Below, piece by piece: positions 1 through 5,370 of a DNA stretch of 6,251 nt; the stretch's first letter is position 1; each line of letters starts with the position of its first letter. The stretch lies in assembly GCA_937952095.1 (NCBI GenBank), contig CALFYG010000042.1, forward strand, positions 1-6,251, in the 5' to 3' direction. A program made the position numbers and the translations under genes. The notes under the pieces were generated by a model. That model had not been told where the DNA came from. It ran no database searches and saw only the letters and a list, made by a program, of their open reading frames with translations. This DNA comes from an uncultured Micrococcales bacterium. Its GTDB lineage: Bacteria > Actinomycetota > Actinomycetes > S36-B12 > UBA10799.

Positions 1-1
1 G

Positions 2-1003
2 TTAGCGATCGCCGGACTCGGCTGGTTCGTCCTCTACCGGCTCAACGCACCATTCTGGGACTGGCTCATCTACACCGTGCTCGGATTGCCGCCGACGTCG
101 AACGCGGGCTCGGCGCTGCACTTCTTCGGCTACGACGTCGTGAAGATCACGCTGCTTCTCGTCGGGATCATCTTCATCGTCACCGTGCTCCGCTCCTACA
201 TGTCGCTGGAACGCACGCGAGCATTGCTGGGCGGGAAACGCGAGGGGGTGGGCAATCTGATGGCGGCAGGTCTCGGTGTCATCACCCCCTTCTGCTCGTG
301 TTCAGCGGTTCCTGCGTTCATCGGGTTCGTCTCAGCGGGGATTCCCATCGGTGTCACCATGAGCTTCTTGATCGCCAGCCCCTTGGTCAACGAGATCGCC
401 ATCGGCCTTCTGTTGGGGATGTTCGGAGTCGGGCCCACGCTGCTCTACGTGGCAGCCGGACTGACGATCGCCGTGGTCGCAGGGTGGATCCTCGGGCGCC
501 TTCACGCCGAACGGTGGGTCGAGCCGTTCGTCTTCCAGACCACGCTGCGCGGCGAAGTCATCGATGATGCCTCCCAACTGAGCTGGGTCGACCGGGTGAC
601 CATGGGTCGTGAAGAAGTGGTCACCATCCTGCGACGGATCTGGCCGTACCTCCTGATTGGCATCGGGGTCGGCGCGGTCATCCACGGCTGGGTCCCCACG
701 GGCTTCTTCACCACCTACGCGAGTGCGGACAATCCACTCGGGGTGGTGGCAGCAGTCGCAATCGGCGTGCCGCTGTACTCCAACGCCGCCGGTGTGATGC
801 CACTCGTGCAGTCCCTGTACGCCGCCGGAATCCCGATGGGCACGCTGCTCGCGTTCATGATGAGCGTTGTCGCGCTGTCCGTGCCTGAACTGATCCTGCT
901 GCGTCGCGTGCTGAAGCCCCCACTGCTTGTCGCTTTCGTCGCAGTGATGGCGGTCTCCATCACCCTGGTCGGCTACCTGTTCAACGTCCTACTCGCCACC
1001 TGA
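2..1003 (+). CDS. ArsP_1/DUF318-family permease (5' end outside window)
   Basis: Integral membrane permease of the ArsP_1 (DUF318, YraQ/SO_0444-like) family. Characterised members export organoarsenicals or soft metals across the inner membrane; the substrate here is not known. The frame is open to the left edge, and the upstream residues (reading LAIAGLGWFVLYRLNAPFWD) look like the family's N-terminal helix. The GTG at 77 is therefore probably internal and the gene is 5'-truncated. Of the 333 visible residues, about eight segments are hydrophobic. The family hallmark PFCSCSAVPAF falls at visible residues 96-106, with the cysteine pair C98/C100, followed by a conserved SPLVNE segment. A second-half motif, GVPLYSNAAGVMPL, lies near residues 255-268. 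The TGA stop is followed after 9 nt by the thioredoxin-like gene, whose Shine-Dalgarno overlaps this stop. Family assignment is strong; the substrate is inference. Confidence 0.93.
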   Translation, partial: LAIAGLGWFVLYRLNAPFWDWLIYTVLGLPPTSNAGSALHFFGYDVVKITLLLVGIIFIVTVLRSYMSLERTRALLGGKREGVGNLMAAGLGVITPFCSCSAVPAFIGFVSAGIPIGVTMSFLIASPLVNEIAIGLLLGMFGVGPTLLYVAAGLTIAVVAGWILGRLHAERWVEPFVFQTTLRGEVIDDASQLSWVDRVTMGREEVVTILRRIWPYLLIGIGVGAVIHGWVPTGFFTTYASADNPLGVVAAVAIGVPLYSNAAGVMPLVQSLYAAGIPMGTLLAFMMSVVALSVPELILLRRVLKPPLLVAFVAVMAVSITLVGYLFNVLLAT

Positions 1004-1010
1004 GGAGAAA
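1002..1010 (+). promoter_or_regulatory. Shine-Dalgarno for the thioredoxin-like gene, overlapping the permease stop
   Basis: GAGGAGAAA begins inside the TGA stop of the permease and sits just before the ATG at 1013. It fixes the start of the small protein and ties its translation to termination on the permease. Confidence 0.75.
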
Positions 1011-1012
1011 TC

Positions 1013-1249
1013 ATGCGAATCAAGGTCCTTGGTCCTGGATGCGCCAACTGCAAGCGCCTCGAGGAACGCACGCGGGAAGCCGTCGCGAGCCTCGGCCTCG
1101 ACGCCGAGATCGAGAAAGTGACCGACTACGCCGACATCGCGGGGTACGGGGTCATGAAGACCCCCGGCCTCGTGGTGGACGAGAGACTTGTGGTCTCCGG
1201 ACGAGTTCCGACGACGCGTGAGATCGCAGCCCTGCTTACCCCGATGTAA
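1013..1249 (+). CDS. Small thioredoxin-fold protein (redox-active disulfide protein 2 type)
   Basis: A 78-residue single-domain thioredoxin-fold protein of the Thioredoxin_3/TIGR00412 type, without a signal peptide and so cytoplasmic. The active-site CxxC is C10-A-N-C13 in GPGCANCKRLEE, and the TPG turn gives the usual cis-proline near P51. The length fits this compact family. The ATG at 1013 is well supported: GAGGAGAAA at 1002-1010 is a strong Shine-Dalgarno that overlaps the permease stop, which indicates a shared transcript and probably coupled translation. Small CxxC proteins of this kind are often found beside DUF318 permeases, so the likely role is dithiol reduction or metal/metalloid hand-over to the permease. 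That role is inference from context. Its last 14 nt overlap the 3' end of the minus-strand hydrolase gene. Confidence 0.92.
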   Translation: MRIKVLGPGCANCKRLEERTREAVASLGLDAEIEKVTDYADIAGYGVMKTPGLVVDERLVVSGRVPTTREIAALLTPM

Positions 1250-2384
1250 GGCTCAACCACTCCCGCACGTGCTCGTACACCGCGTCATCTCGCATCACAG
1301 CGAGGTGGTTGACCCCACCGAGCGTGACACCGGCGTCGAACGGAATCCGTCGCACCCGGCCCTGGCCGGAGGCGCTGCCTTCTCGCACCAGACCGTCGCC
1401 GAACATCCGCGCGGCCGTCCCGTCACTGTCGGGCGAGATGGTGGCCGCAACCCAGTAGTAGGTCACGTGGTCCAGCAAGGGCACCTCGGTGCACCTGTCG
1501 CGCAGGAACTCATCGGGGTCGTGGCCGTCCCAGTCATCCTGCGCGATCGCGCCGAAGCGAAGGTCCTTGATGCCGACGCTGCGACGGGTCAGGAACTCTC
1601 CGAGCGGTCGGGTCTCCGGCGCCTTGCGCATGGCCCAGTCGCCGAGGTGCACGGACTTCTCCACCGGAGAACCGAGATGAGGTGTGCCGAGGGTGACGAC
1701 GGTGGACAGTAGCTCCGTCCAGTCCCCGCCCTGATCGGCGGCGCTGCGGGCCACAAGCCCACCCATGGAGTGGCCCACGAGTGAGATCGTGGCAACATCC
1801 ACCGGCCAGTCGCTTACGGTCCGCTCGATCAACGCGCTCAAGGACGCGCCGTTGTCGCTGATGCGCAGTCCGGAGTTGTACCTCACGTGCAGGGCCGTGA
1901 CCCCGAGGTCCCGCTCGAGGCGCTCACCGAAGCTACCGGCCTCACACTCCCAGGCCCGTTCATCCTCGAAGAGGCCGTGGACGAAGACCACAAGGTGCTC
2001 GCCACCACCCGGAAACTCCGTGACGTCGCGCCCTGCCTCGCGCAGCGACATGCGGATCGTCAGGGGCTCGTCGGCGCGGGCCAGATGGTCGCCCCACAGG
2101 CCGTTGAGCAACGGCAGGACCGCCCGGCCGGCCTTCGAATCATGCACTGTGGCCTCGCGCGGCGCGACCTGACCCAGGGCGGTGGGGATCCGCCGATGCG
2201 CGGCACCCACCCGCCGGTACACGCGTGCGGCATGGGCTCGTTGCAGTCCCACGATGTGGGAGGCACCCGGCGGGAGCGAGGACTCGACCCGTCCCCCGAT
2301 CGCGTCGTGCATGTCGGCGACGACGTCGACGATGGTTCCCAGACCGTGACCGGCTAGACGCCCGGCCGCTTCCCATTCAGACAT
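1236..2384 (-). CDS. Alpha/beta hydrolase, lipase/PGAP1-like esterase
   Basis: A 382-residue cytoplasmic serine hydrolase. Residues 1 to about 125 form an Arg/Ala-rich, probably helical N-terminal extension with no clear signal peptide. The alpha/beta hydrolase core follows: oxyanion-hole strand VVFVHG (about 132-137), nucleophile elbow GHSMGG with Ser206, and TLGTPHLGSP (231-240), a segment typical of lipase and PGAP1-like esterases. Asp330 (in FGDGLV) and His360 (in GGVNHL) are the likely remaining triad members. The frame stays open upstream to an ATG at 2471, but those 29 residues lie inside the preceding hydrolase gene and look like a shadow frame. ATG at 2384 gives an 8-nt ATGTCTGA overlap with that gene, the typical geometry of translational coupling; the local Shine-Dalgarno is weak. 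The stop lies within the convergent thioredoxin gene. Fold and catalytic type are sure; the lipid or ester substrate is unknown. Confidence 0.9.
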   Translation of the reverse strand: MSEWEAAGRLAGHGLGTIVDVVADMHDAIGGRVESSLPPGASHIVGLQRAHAARVYRRVGAAHRRIPTALGQVAPREATVHDSKAGRAVLPLLNGLWGDHLARADEPLTIRMSLREAGRDVTEFPGGGEHLVVFVHGLFEDERAWECEAGSFGERLERDLGVTALHVRYNSGLRISDNGASLSALIERTVSDWPVDVATISLVGHSMGGLVARSAADQGGDWTELLSTVVTLGTPHLGSPVEKSVHLGDWAMRKAPETRPLGEFLTRRSVGIKDLRFGAIAQDDWDGHDPDEFLRDRCTEVPLLDHVTYYWVAATISPDSDGTAARMFGDGLVREGSASGQGRVRRIPFDAGVTLGGVNHLAVMRDDAVYEHVREWLSLTSG

Positions 2385-3192
2385 TCTCGACCGCCACGAC
2401 GTGCCGCAGAATGGCCTCGCCCACCAGGTCCGGAGCGTCCACATGCGGGTGGTGCCCGGCGCCGGGGACACTCACGAACGAGCTTCCGGGCAGCATCTCG
2501 TGGGCACTGACTCCGTGCGACATCGGCAGCGTCGAGTCATTCTCGCCCCAGATGATGAGCACCGACGTAGGGTCTGTGACCGAGTCGAATTTGTCCGTCG
2601 CCCGGACCCGCTGCCCCTGCGGCCCCACGACACTGCGCACCGTGGCGAGGAAAGCACGCAGCCTGCGCTCGTCCTGCAGTCGTTGCAACTTCTCAACTAC
2701 CCGGGGCGGCGCGGATCCTCCGATCCACCCGATGACGCGGTCGCTGGCCAGCGCCCGGAAAACGACCTCCGAGCCCGGCAGGCTCGCGGCGCGCAGGCCG
2801 GCGCTGACCTCGGCACCGAGGCCGCCGCTGGAGATCAGCGTCAGCGACTCGACCCGCTCGGGGTACTGGTACTGGAACTGCAGCGAGACCCCGCCGCCGA
2901 GCGAGTGCCCGACCACGTGAACTCGGTCGATGCCGAGATGGTCGAGCAGGTCGCGGATGCGGGAGGCGTTGGCACCGAGGCTGAAGTCGCCGTTGCCGTG
3001 ACCGGATTCGCCGTGGCCGAGCAGGTCGATGGCGACCACGGTGCGGCCGGCGTCCAGCAGGCGCCCGAGGACTTCGGACCAGGTCTTGGTCGAGGATCCG
3101 ACGCCGTGGACGAGGAGCAACGGGGTGCCGGTGCCTTGGTGGAATTCGTAGGCGAGGTCGTCGCCGTGGAGTGTGGTGGTGCAAGTCGTCAT
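2377..3192 (-). CDS. Alpha/beta fold hydrolase
   Basis: A 271-residue single-domain alpha/beta hydrolase, first gene of a two-hydrolase operon. Visible motifs in order: oxyanion strand LLLVHG (25-30), DLLGHGESG (56-64), nucleophile elbow GHSLGGG with Ser97, acid Asp219 in WGENDSTLP, and His247 in PGAGHHPH. The triad is complete and the length is normal for the family. The segment from the elbow through LISSGGLG, and the late GSSFVSVPGAGH, recall from memory mycobacterial Rv2715-type hydrolases, which are of unknown substrate. There is no signal peptide, so it is cytoplasmic. The start is firm: ATG at 3192 is preceded by AAGGAG (3199-3204) with six bases between. The ribosome site and probable promoter lie inside a long palindrome (3200-3242), which suggests repressor or RNA-structure control. 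The 3' end overlaps the second hydrolase by 8 nt. Confidence 0.93.
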   Translation of the reverse strand: MTTCTTTLHGDDLAYEFHQGTGTPLLLVHGVGSSTKTWSEVLGRLLDAGRTVVAIDLLGHGESGHGNGDFSLGANASRIRDLLDHLGIDRVHVVGHSLGGGVSLQFQYQYPERVESLTLISSGGLGAEVSAGLRAASLPGSEVVFRALASDRVIGWIGGSAPPRVVEKLQRLQDERRLRAFLATVRSVVGPQGQRVRATDKFDSVTDPTSVLIIWGENDSTLPMSHGVSAHEMLPGSSFVSVPGAGHHPHVDAPDLVGEAILRHVVAVENV

Positions 3193-3199
3193 GGTGTTC

Positions 3200-3242
3200 T
3201 CCTTACCTACGCAAGCGTAACTTACGGAGTCGTAGGTAAGGA
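3200..3242 (-). promoter_or_regulatory. Nested 43-bp palindrome: probable operator over promoter and RBS of the hydrolase operon
   Basis: Two perfect 12-bp arms, TCCTTACCTACG (3200-3211) and CGTAGGTAAGGA (3231-3242), flank an inner 11-bp palindrome CGTAACTTACG (3216-3226). Both share the same centre, base 3221. On the minus strand a -10-like TACGCT lies at 3219-3214 with only a weak -35, and the Shine-Dalgarno AAGGAG (3199-3204) overlaps the outer arm. The arrangement fits the operator of a dimeric repressor such as a TetR-family protein covering the core promoter. No regulator gene is in the window. If transcripts read through from upstream, the same arms could instead form an RNA hairpin hiding the ribosome site. 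The symmetry is seen directly; the function is inferred. Confidence 0.65.
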
Positions 3243-3264
3243 AGACTCCGGCGCTGTAATCTCC

Positions 3265-3274
3265 GTCACGTGAC
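3265..3274. promoter_or_regulatory. 10-bp perfect palindrome GTCACGTGAC
   Basis: A perfect palindrome with a CACGTG core, 22 bp upstream of the outer arm of the large palindrome in front of the hydrolase operon. It could be a second protein-binding site, but palindromes of this size occur by chance and nothing else supports a role. Confidence 0.25.
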
Positions 3275-3281
3275 CGGCGAC

Positions 3282-3395
3282 CCGCGCCACCAGAATCCGT
3301 TAGACCTTGGCCCGTCCGTTAGACCTTGAACGGCCGCCAACCTCTAACCGCTGAGCACAACCTCTCACCGATGAACCGCGGACTAACCGATGCGA
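3282..3395. repeat. Imperfect tandem repeat, unit 1
   Basis: First copy of a duplicated non-coding block; the second starts 124 bp downstream at 3406. Across the 94 alignable bases the copies differ at three positions, all transitions (3290/3414, 3314/3438, 3389/3493). Unit 1 carries 20 extra bases (3341-3360) bounded by the 8-bp direct repeat CAACCTCT (3338-3345 and 3358-3365). Inside the unit CCGTTAGACCTTG occurs twice with a 19-bp period (3297, 3316). Further right, CAACCTCTAACCG (3338-3350) and CAACCTCTCACCG (3358-3370) are near reverse complements of that 13-mer. The stretch 3243-3517 holds no credible gene. Confidence 0.9.
3316..3350. other. Imperfect stem-loop within repeat unit 1
   Basis: CCGTTAGACCTTG (3316-3328) can pair with CAACCTCTAACCG (3338-3350) across a 9-base loop: 10 of 13 positions pair, and the three mismatches are all C opposite C (G opposite G in a minus-strand RNA). 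There is no U-tract, so an intrinsic terminator for the nuclease transcript is possible but not supported. The matching stem in unit 2 (3440-3474) has one more mismatch. Confidence 0.4.
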
Positions 3396-3405
3396 CACTG
3401 CATGT

Positions 3406-3499
3406 CCGCGCCATCAGAATCCGTTAGACCTTGGCCCATCCGTTAGACCTTGAACGGCCGCCAACCTCTCACCGATGAACCGCGGACTAACCAATGCGA
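3406..3499. repeat. Imperfect tandem repeat, unit 2
   Basis: Second copy of the block, 94 bp long, lacking the 20-bp segment of unit 1. It again holds CCGTTAGACCTTG twice (3421 and 3440, period 19) and one CAACCTCTCACCG (3462). Immediately after it, CCCGCGCCCACCAATCC (from 3501) resembles the start of unit 1 and may be the stub of a third copy. That stub runs into the stop codon of the nuclease gene. The repeats lie downstream of the nuclease and upstream of the hydrolase operon. Confidence 0.9.
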
Positions 3500-3517
3500 G
3501 CCCGCGCCCACCAATCC

Positions 3518-4627
3518 TCAGCGGACCTGCAGCTTCGCCACCACACCACCGTGGTCGGACTCGTACAGCGGGGCCGGCGTCTGGCGGAACGGGGTGACGT
3601 TGGTGTTCACAGCGCTCTTGGACTTCACCTTGCCACGCCCGAACACGAAGTCGATCCGGGTGTCGTTCTGGCTGACCGGGTTGGACAAGAAAGCGTTCTG
3701 GCAGCAGGTGAGACCCTTGCCGTCGCGCTTCGGCTTCCACGCGTCCGTGAAGTAGGTGGTGAGCTGCTGGTAGGTCTTCGGGGAGTACGCGCCATACGCG
3801 TCAGTGTTGAAGTCGCCGGTCGCGACCACCGTCTTGGCGCCCTTCTTGACGACCTTGACGAACTCCTTGCCCTCCTTCTGCTGGATCGCCTCGGACTCAC
3901 CACCCACCTCGAGGTGGGTGTTCGCGAAGCGGAACTTCGCGCCCTTGTAGGTCATGTCCGCGTAGACCCAGCCACGGCTGAAGGAAATGGTCCGGCTACC
4001 GATCTGGAAGGTCTGCTGAGCCTTGTACAGGCCCGACTTCACCGACTTCTTCTTGTAGCTCAGGCCCTTTGCGCGGGTGTTGACAAGGATGACGTCGCGG
4101 TCCGTCATCGAGATCCGACAGTCCCAGTTCGTAGGGTTGTCATCCACCGGGGCGCCACAGGAACTGGCGGGGTCGATGTACGGGAACGGCCCGAGGAAAG
4201 CGTTGCTGCTGATCCCGACGACCTTGTAGGCGAGACCCTCGTCCTTGAGCGCCTTGTTCACGATCTTCAGGAAGTCCTGACTCTGCAGGGCGGGACCCTC
4301 GTTGGTCCGGCCCGCAGCCCAGTTGGTGACCTCCTGCAGCCCGATGATGGCGGGCTTCTTGGCCTTGACGGTCTTGGCCAGTTGCTTGGCCCGGGTCTCG
4401 AAGTCGGACGCCATCGCCTCCTGGTAAACCTTCGCCGCGGCGAGCAGGAACTCGGTGGTCCCTTGCGACGCCGCTTCAACGGCCGGGAAGAGGTCAGCTC
4501 CCAGGTACAGGTTCTGGGTCATGACCTTGAGGTCCCCGCCGTCCTTCTTGGCGGCCTGGGCCGGGGTGGCGAGAACGGCCGCCCCCACGAGGGCACCAGC
4601 GGTGGCAGTGGCGAGAATCCGACGCAT
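3518..4627 (-). CDS. Secreted endonuclease/exonuclease/phosphatase-family protein
   Basis: A 369-residue exported metal-dependent phosphodiesterase of the EEP superfamily (DNase I/exonuclease III/sphingomyelinase fold). Residues 1-26 are a Sec signal peptide: MRR, a hydrophobic Ala/Leu/Val core, and cleavage after AQA. The catalytic motifs are complete and in family order: Asn39 in TQNLYLGAD, metal ligand Glu99 in LQEV, His238 in THLE, Asp272 and Asn274 in GDFN, Asp326 in RIDFVF, and Asp358-His359 in SDHGG. Cys157, Cys170 and the adjacent pair Cys308-Cys309 may form disulfides outside the cell. The mature protein is rich in lysine, which would suit binding a polyanion such as DNA, but a phospholipid substrate cannot be excluded. 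The frame is open to 4795, but ATG at 4627 has a good Shine-Dalgarno (GGAGG) and places the signal peptide at the N-terminus. The true substrate is unknown. Confidence 0.92.
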   Translation of the reverse strand: MRRILATATAGALVGAAVLATPAQAAKKDGGDLKVMTQNLYLGADLFPAVEAASQGTTEFLLAAAKVYQEAMASDFETRAKQLAKTVKAKKPAIIGLQEVTNWAAGRTNEGPALQSQDFLKIVNKALKDEGLAYKVVGISSNAFLGPFPYIDPASSCGAPVDDNPTNWDCRISMTDRDVILVNTRAKGLSYKKKSVKSGLYKAQQTFQIGSRTISFSRGWVYADMTYKGAKFRFANTHLEVGGESEAIQQKEGKEFVKVVKKGAKTVVATGDFNTDAYGAYSPKTYQQLTTYFTDAWKPKRDGKGLTCCQNAFLSNPVSQNDTRIDFVFGRGKVKSKSAVNTNVTPFRQTPAPLYESDHGGVVAKLQVR

Positions 4628-4655
4628 ACTTCCTCCAGATCGTTGGATACCGGTC

Positions 4656-4700
4656 AGGCTAGACGCGATCGGTGGTCCATGCGGCGCGATCGGGCGATCG
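4656..4700 (-). promoter_or_regulatory. Candidate promoter/regulatory region of the nuclease gene
   Basis: In the 97-bp gap between the ACT gene and the nuclease, a -10-like TAGCCT lies on the minus strand at 4661-4656, 28 bp before the ATG; no good -35 is visible. Just upstream, the 9-mer CGCGATCGG occurs at 4664-4672 and 4685-4693, exactly 21 bp apart (two helical turns). A third GCGATCG is at 4694-4700. This may be a repeated protein-binding site, but the motif is GC-rich and could be chance. Confidence 0.3.
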
Positions 4701-4724
4701 TGACAAAGTCGCGACCTGGCGTCG

Positions 4725-5234
4725 TCACTGTCCCACGGCGATGTCGACGAGCAGTTCGTCGGCGAGCCGCTCGAGGTCCGCGCGCATCGCGGCAAGGTCC
4801 GCGTCGGCCGGGACGGTCACGACGATGTGCGCCTCGAACAACTGACCGCCGGCCATGGGGGCCTCCCGTGTCGTTGTCTCGATGGTCTCGATCGACAACT
4901 GGTGACGGTGCAGAACCGCGGACACCTCGTGCACGATCCCTGGCCGGTCGGTGCCGAGCAGGTCGATCGTCAGGACCTCGCCGGGCTGCGCGTCCGCGTC
5001 CACGCCCGGATGCGCCGAGACCTCGAGCAGCCCTCCGAGCGAACGAAGGGCCCGGGTCAACTGGTCGACGCGTTCGTCGGGGACCGACACGACGACGATG
5101 CCTGCGAACTTGCCGGCCAGTTCGGCCATCTGGCTGCGCTCCCAGTTGCCACCGTGGGCAGCCACAACCTCGGAAAGAGCCGCCACCAGGCCGGCACGAT
5201 CGTCACCGATGGCGGTGAGCACGATTCTTGGCAC
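4725..5234 (-). CDS. Tandem ACT-domain protein, GcvR-like
   Basis: A 169-residue cytoplasmic protein made of two ACT domains and nothing else. Domain 1 spans about residues 3-80, with GDDRAGLV at 10-17 and HGGNWERSQMAELAGKFAG following. Domain 2 spans about 86-168, with GTDRPGIV at 94-101. ACT domains bind amino acids and often sense them; this architecture matches GcvR, the accessory repressor of the glycine cleavage system in Enterobacteria. Whether the actinobacterial homologues do the same is not established here. No gcv genes are in view. I chose GTG at 5234 because ACT domain 1 begins at once and a -10-like TACGAT ends 6 nt upstream, which would give a leaderless mRNA. A GTG at 5264 would add ten residues but has no Shine-Dalgarno. 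It is divergent from the GGDEF gene. Confidence 0.88.
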   Translation of the reverse strand: MPRIVLTAIGDDRAGLVAALSEVVAAHGGNWERSQMAELAGKFAGIVVVSVPDERVDQLTRALRSLGGLLEVSAHPGVDADAQPGEVLTIDLLGTDRPGIVHEVSAVLHRHQLSIETIETTTREAPMAGGQLFEAHIVVTVPADADLAAMRADLERLADELLVDIAVGQ

Positions 5235-5240
5235 ACCCTC

Positions 5241-5269
5241 ATCGTATCGACGATCCAAGATCACCCGAA
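5241..5269 (-). promoter_or_regulatory. Candidate promoter for a leaderless ACT-gene transcript
   Basis: A TANNNT-type -10 element, TACGAT, lies at 5246-5241 on the minus strand, six bases before the GTG at 5234. Transcription would therefore begin at or next to the start codon. A 17-bp spacer leads to a weak -35-like TTCGGG (5269-5264). Leaderless genes with this geometry are common in actinobacteria. Confidence 0.4.
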
Positions 5270-5333
5270 CGGGCTAAGTCTTCTGGATGAACGCGCGTCA
5301 GTGAAACCCCGCGTCTCACTCTGGAGTCGTAGC

Positions 5334-5366
5334 TGTGACTAGTTCCGGTCACAACGGGAAGGTGAC
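5334..5366 (+). promoter_or_regulatory. Alternating inverted repeats before the GGDEF gene
   Basis: TGTGAC (5334-5339) and GTCACA (5348-5353) form a dyad with 8 bp between. GTCAC (5348-5352) and a second GTGAC (5362-5366) form another with 9 bp between. The middle element can pair with either side, and the second loop contains the likely Shine-Dalgarno GGGAAGG (5356-5362). This could be an operator or a small switchable leader; the short arms make it tentative. Confidence 0.3.
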
Positions 5367-5370
5367 TGCC

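Noticed and set aside
2..4. Rare TTA leucine codon in the permease, as a possible bldA-type control point
   Set aside because: It is a single codon at the window edge; neither the tRNA nor the organism is known, so no regulatory meaning can be claimed.
77..1003. GTG at 77 as the true start of the permease
   Set aside because: The frame continues open to the left edge with typical family sequence, and starting at 77 would remove the first membrane helix; the gene is treated as truncated by the window.
2385..2471. Upstream ATG (2471) for the second hydrolase
   Set aside because: The extra 29 residues lie wholly within the first hydrolase gene and look like a shadow frame; the ATG at 2384 gives a normal coupled overlap.
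2401..3273. A 290-codon plus-strand open frame opposite the first hydrolase
   Set aside because: It is antisense to a gene with an intact catalytic triad and a strong ribosome site; composition is that of a shadow frame.
3297..3499. CRISPR array
   Set aside because: The recurring element is only 13 bp, the spacers are 6 bp and identical in pattern, and the larger unit is an ordinary tandem duplication. No cas genes are present.
3297..3499. Integron attC-like sites (GTTAGAC fits GTTRRRY)
   Set aside because: The partner RYYYAAC box is not found in the correct order and orientation on either strand, and there is no integrase or cassette structure.
3494..5218. A 574-codon plus-strand open frame across the nuclease and ACT genes
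   Set aside because: It is antisense to two genes with complete, family-matching motifs, and its translation is low-complexity Arg/Leu/Gly/Val-rich. This is the mirror frame expected in GC-rich coding DNA.
5334..5353. Crp/GlxR binding site (TGTGA...TCACA)
   Set aside because: The half-sites are separated by 10 bp rather than the 6 bp of the Crp/GlxR consensus.
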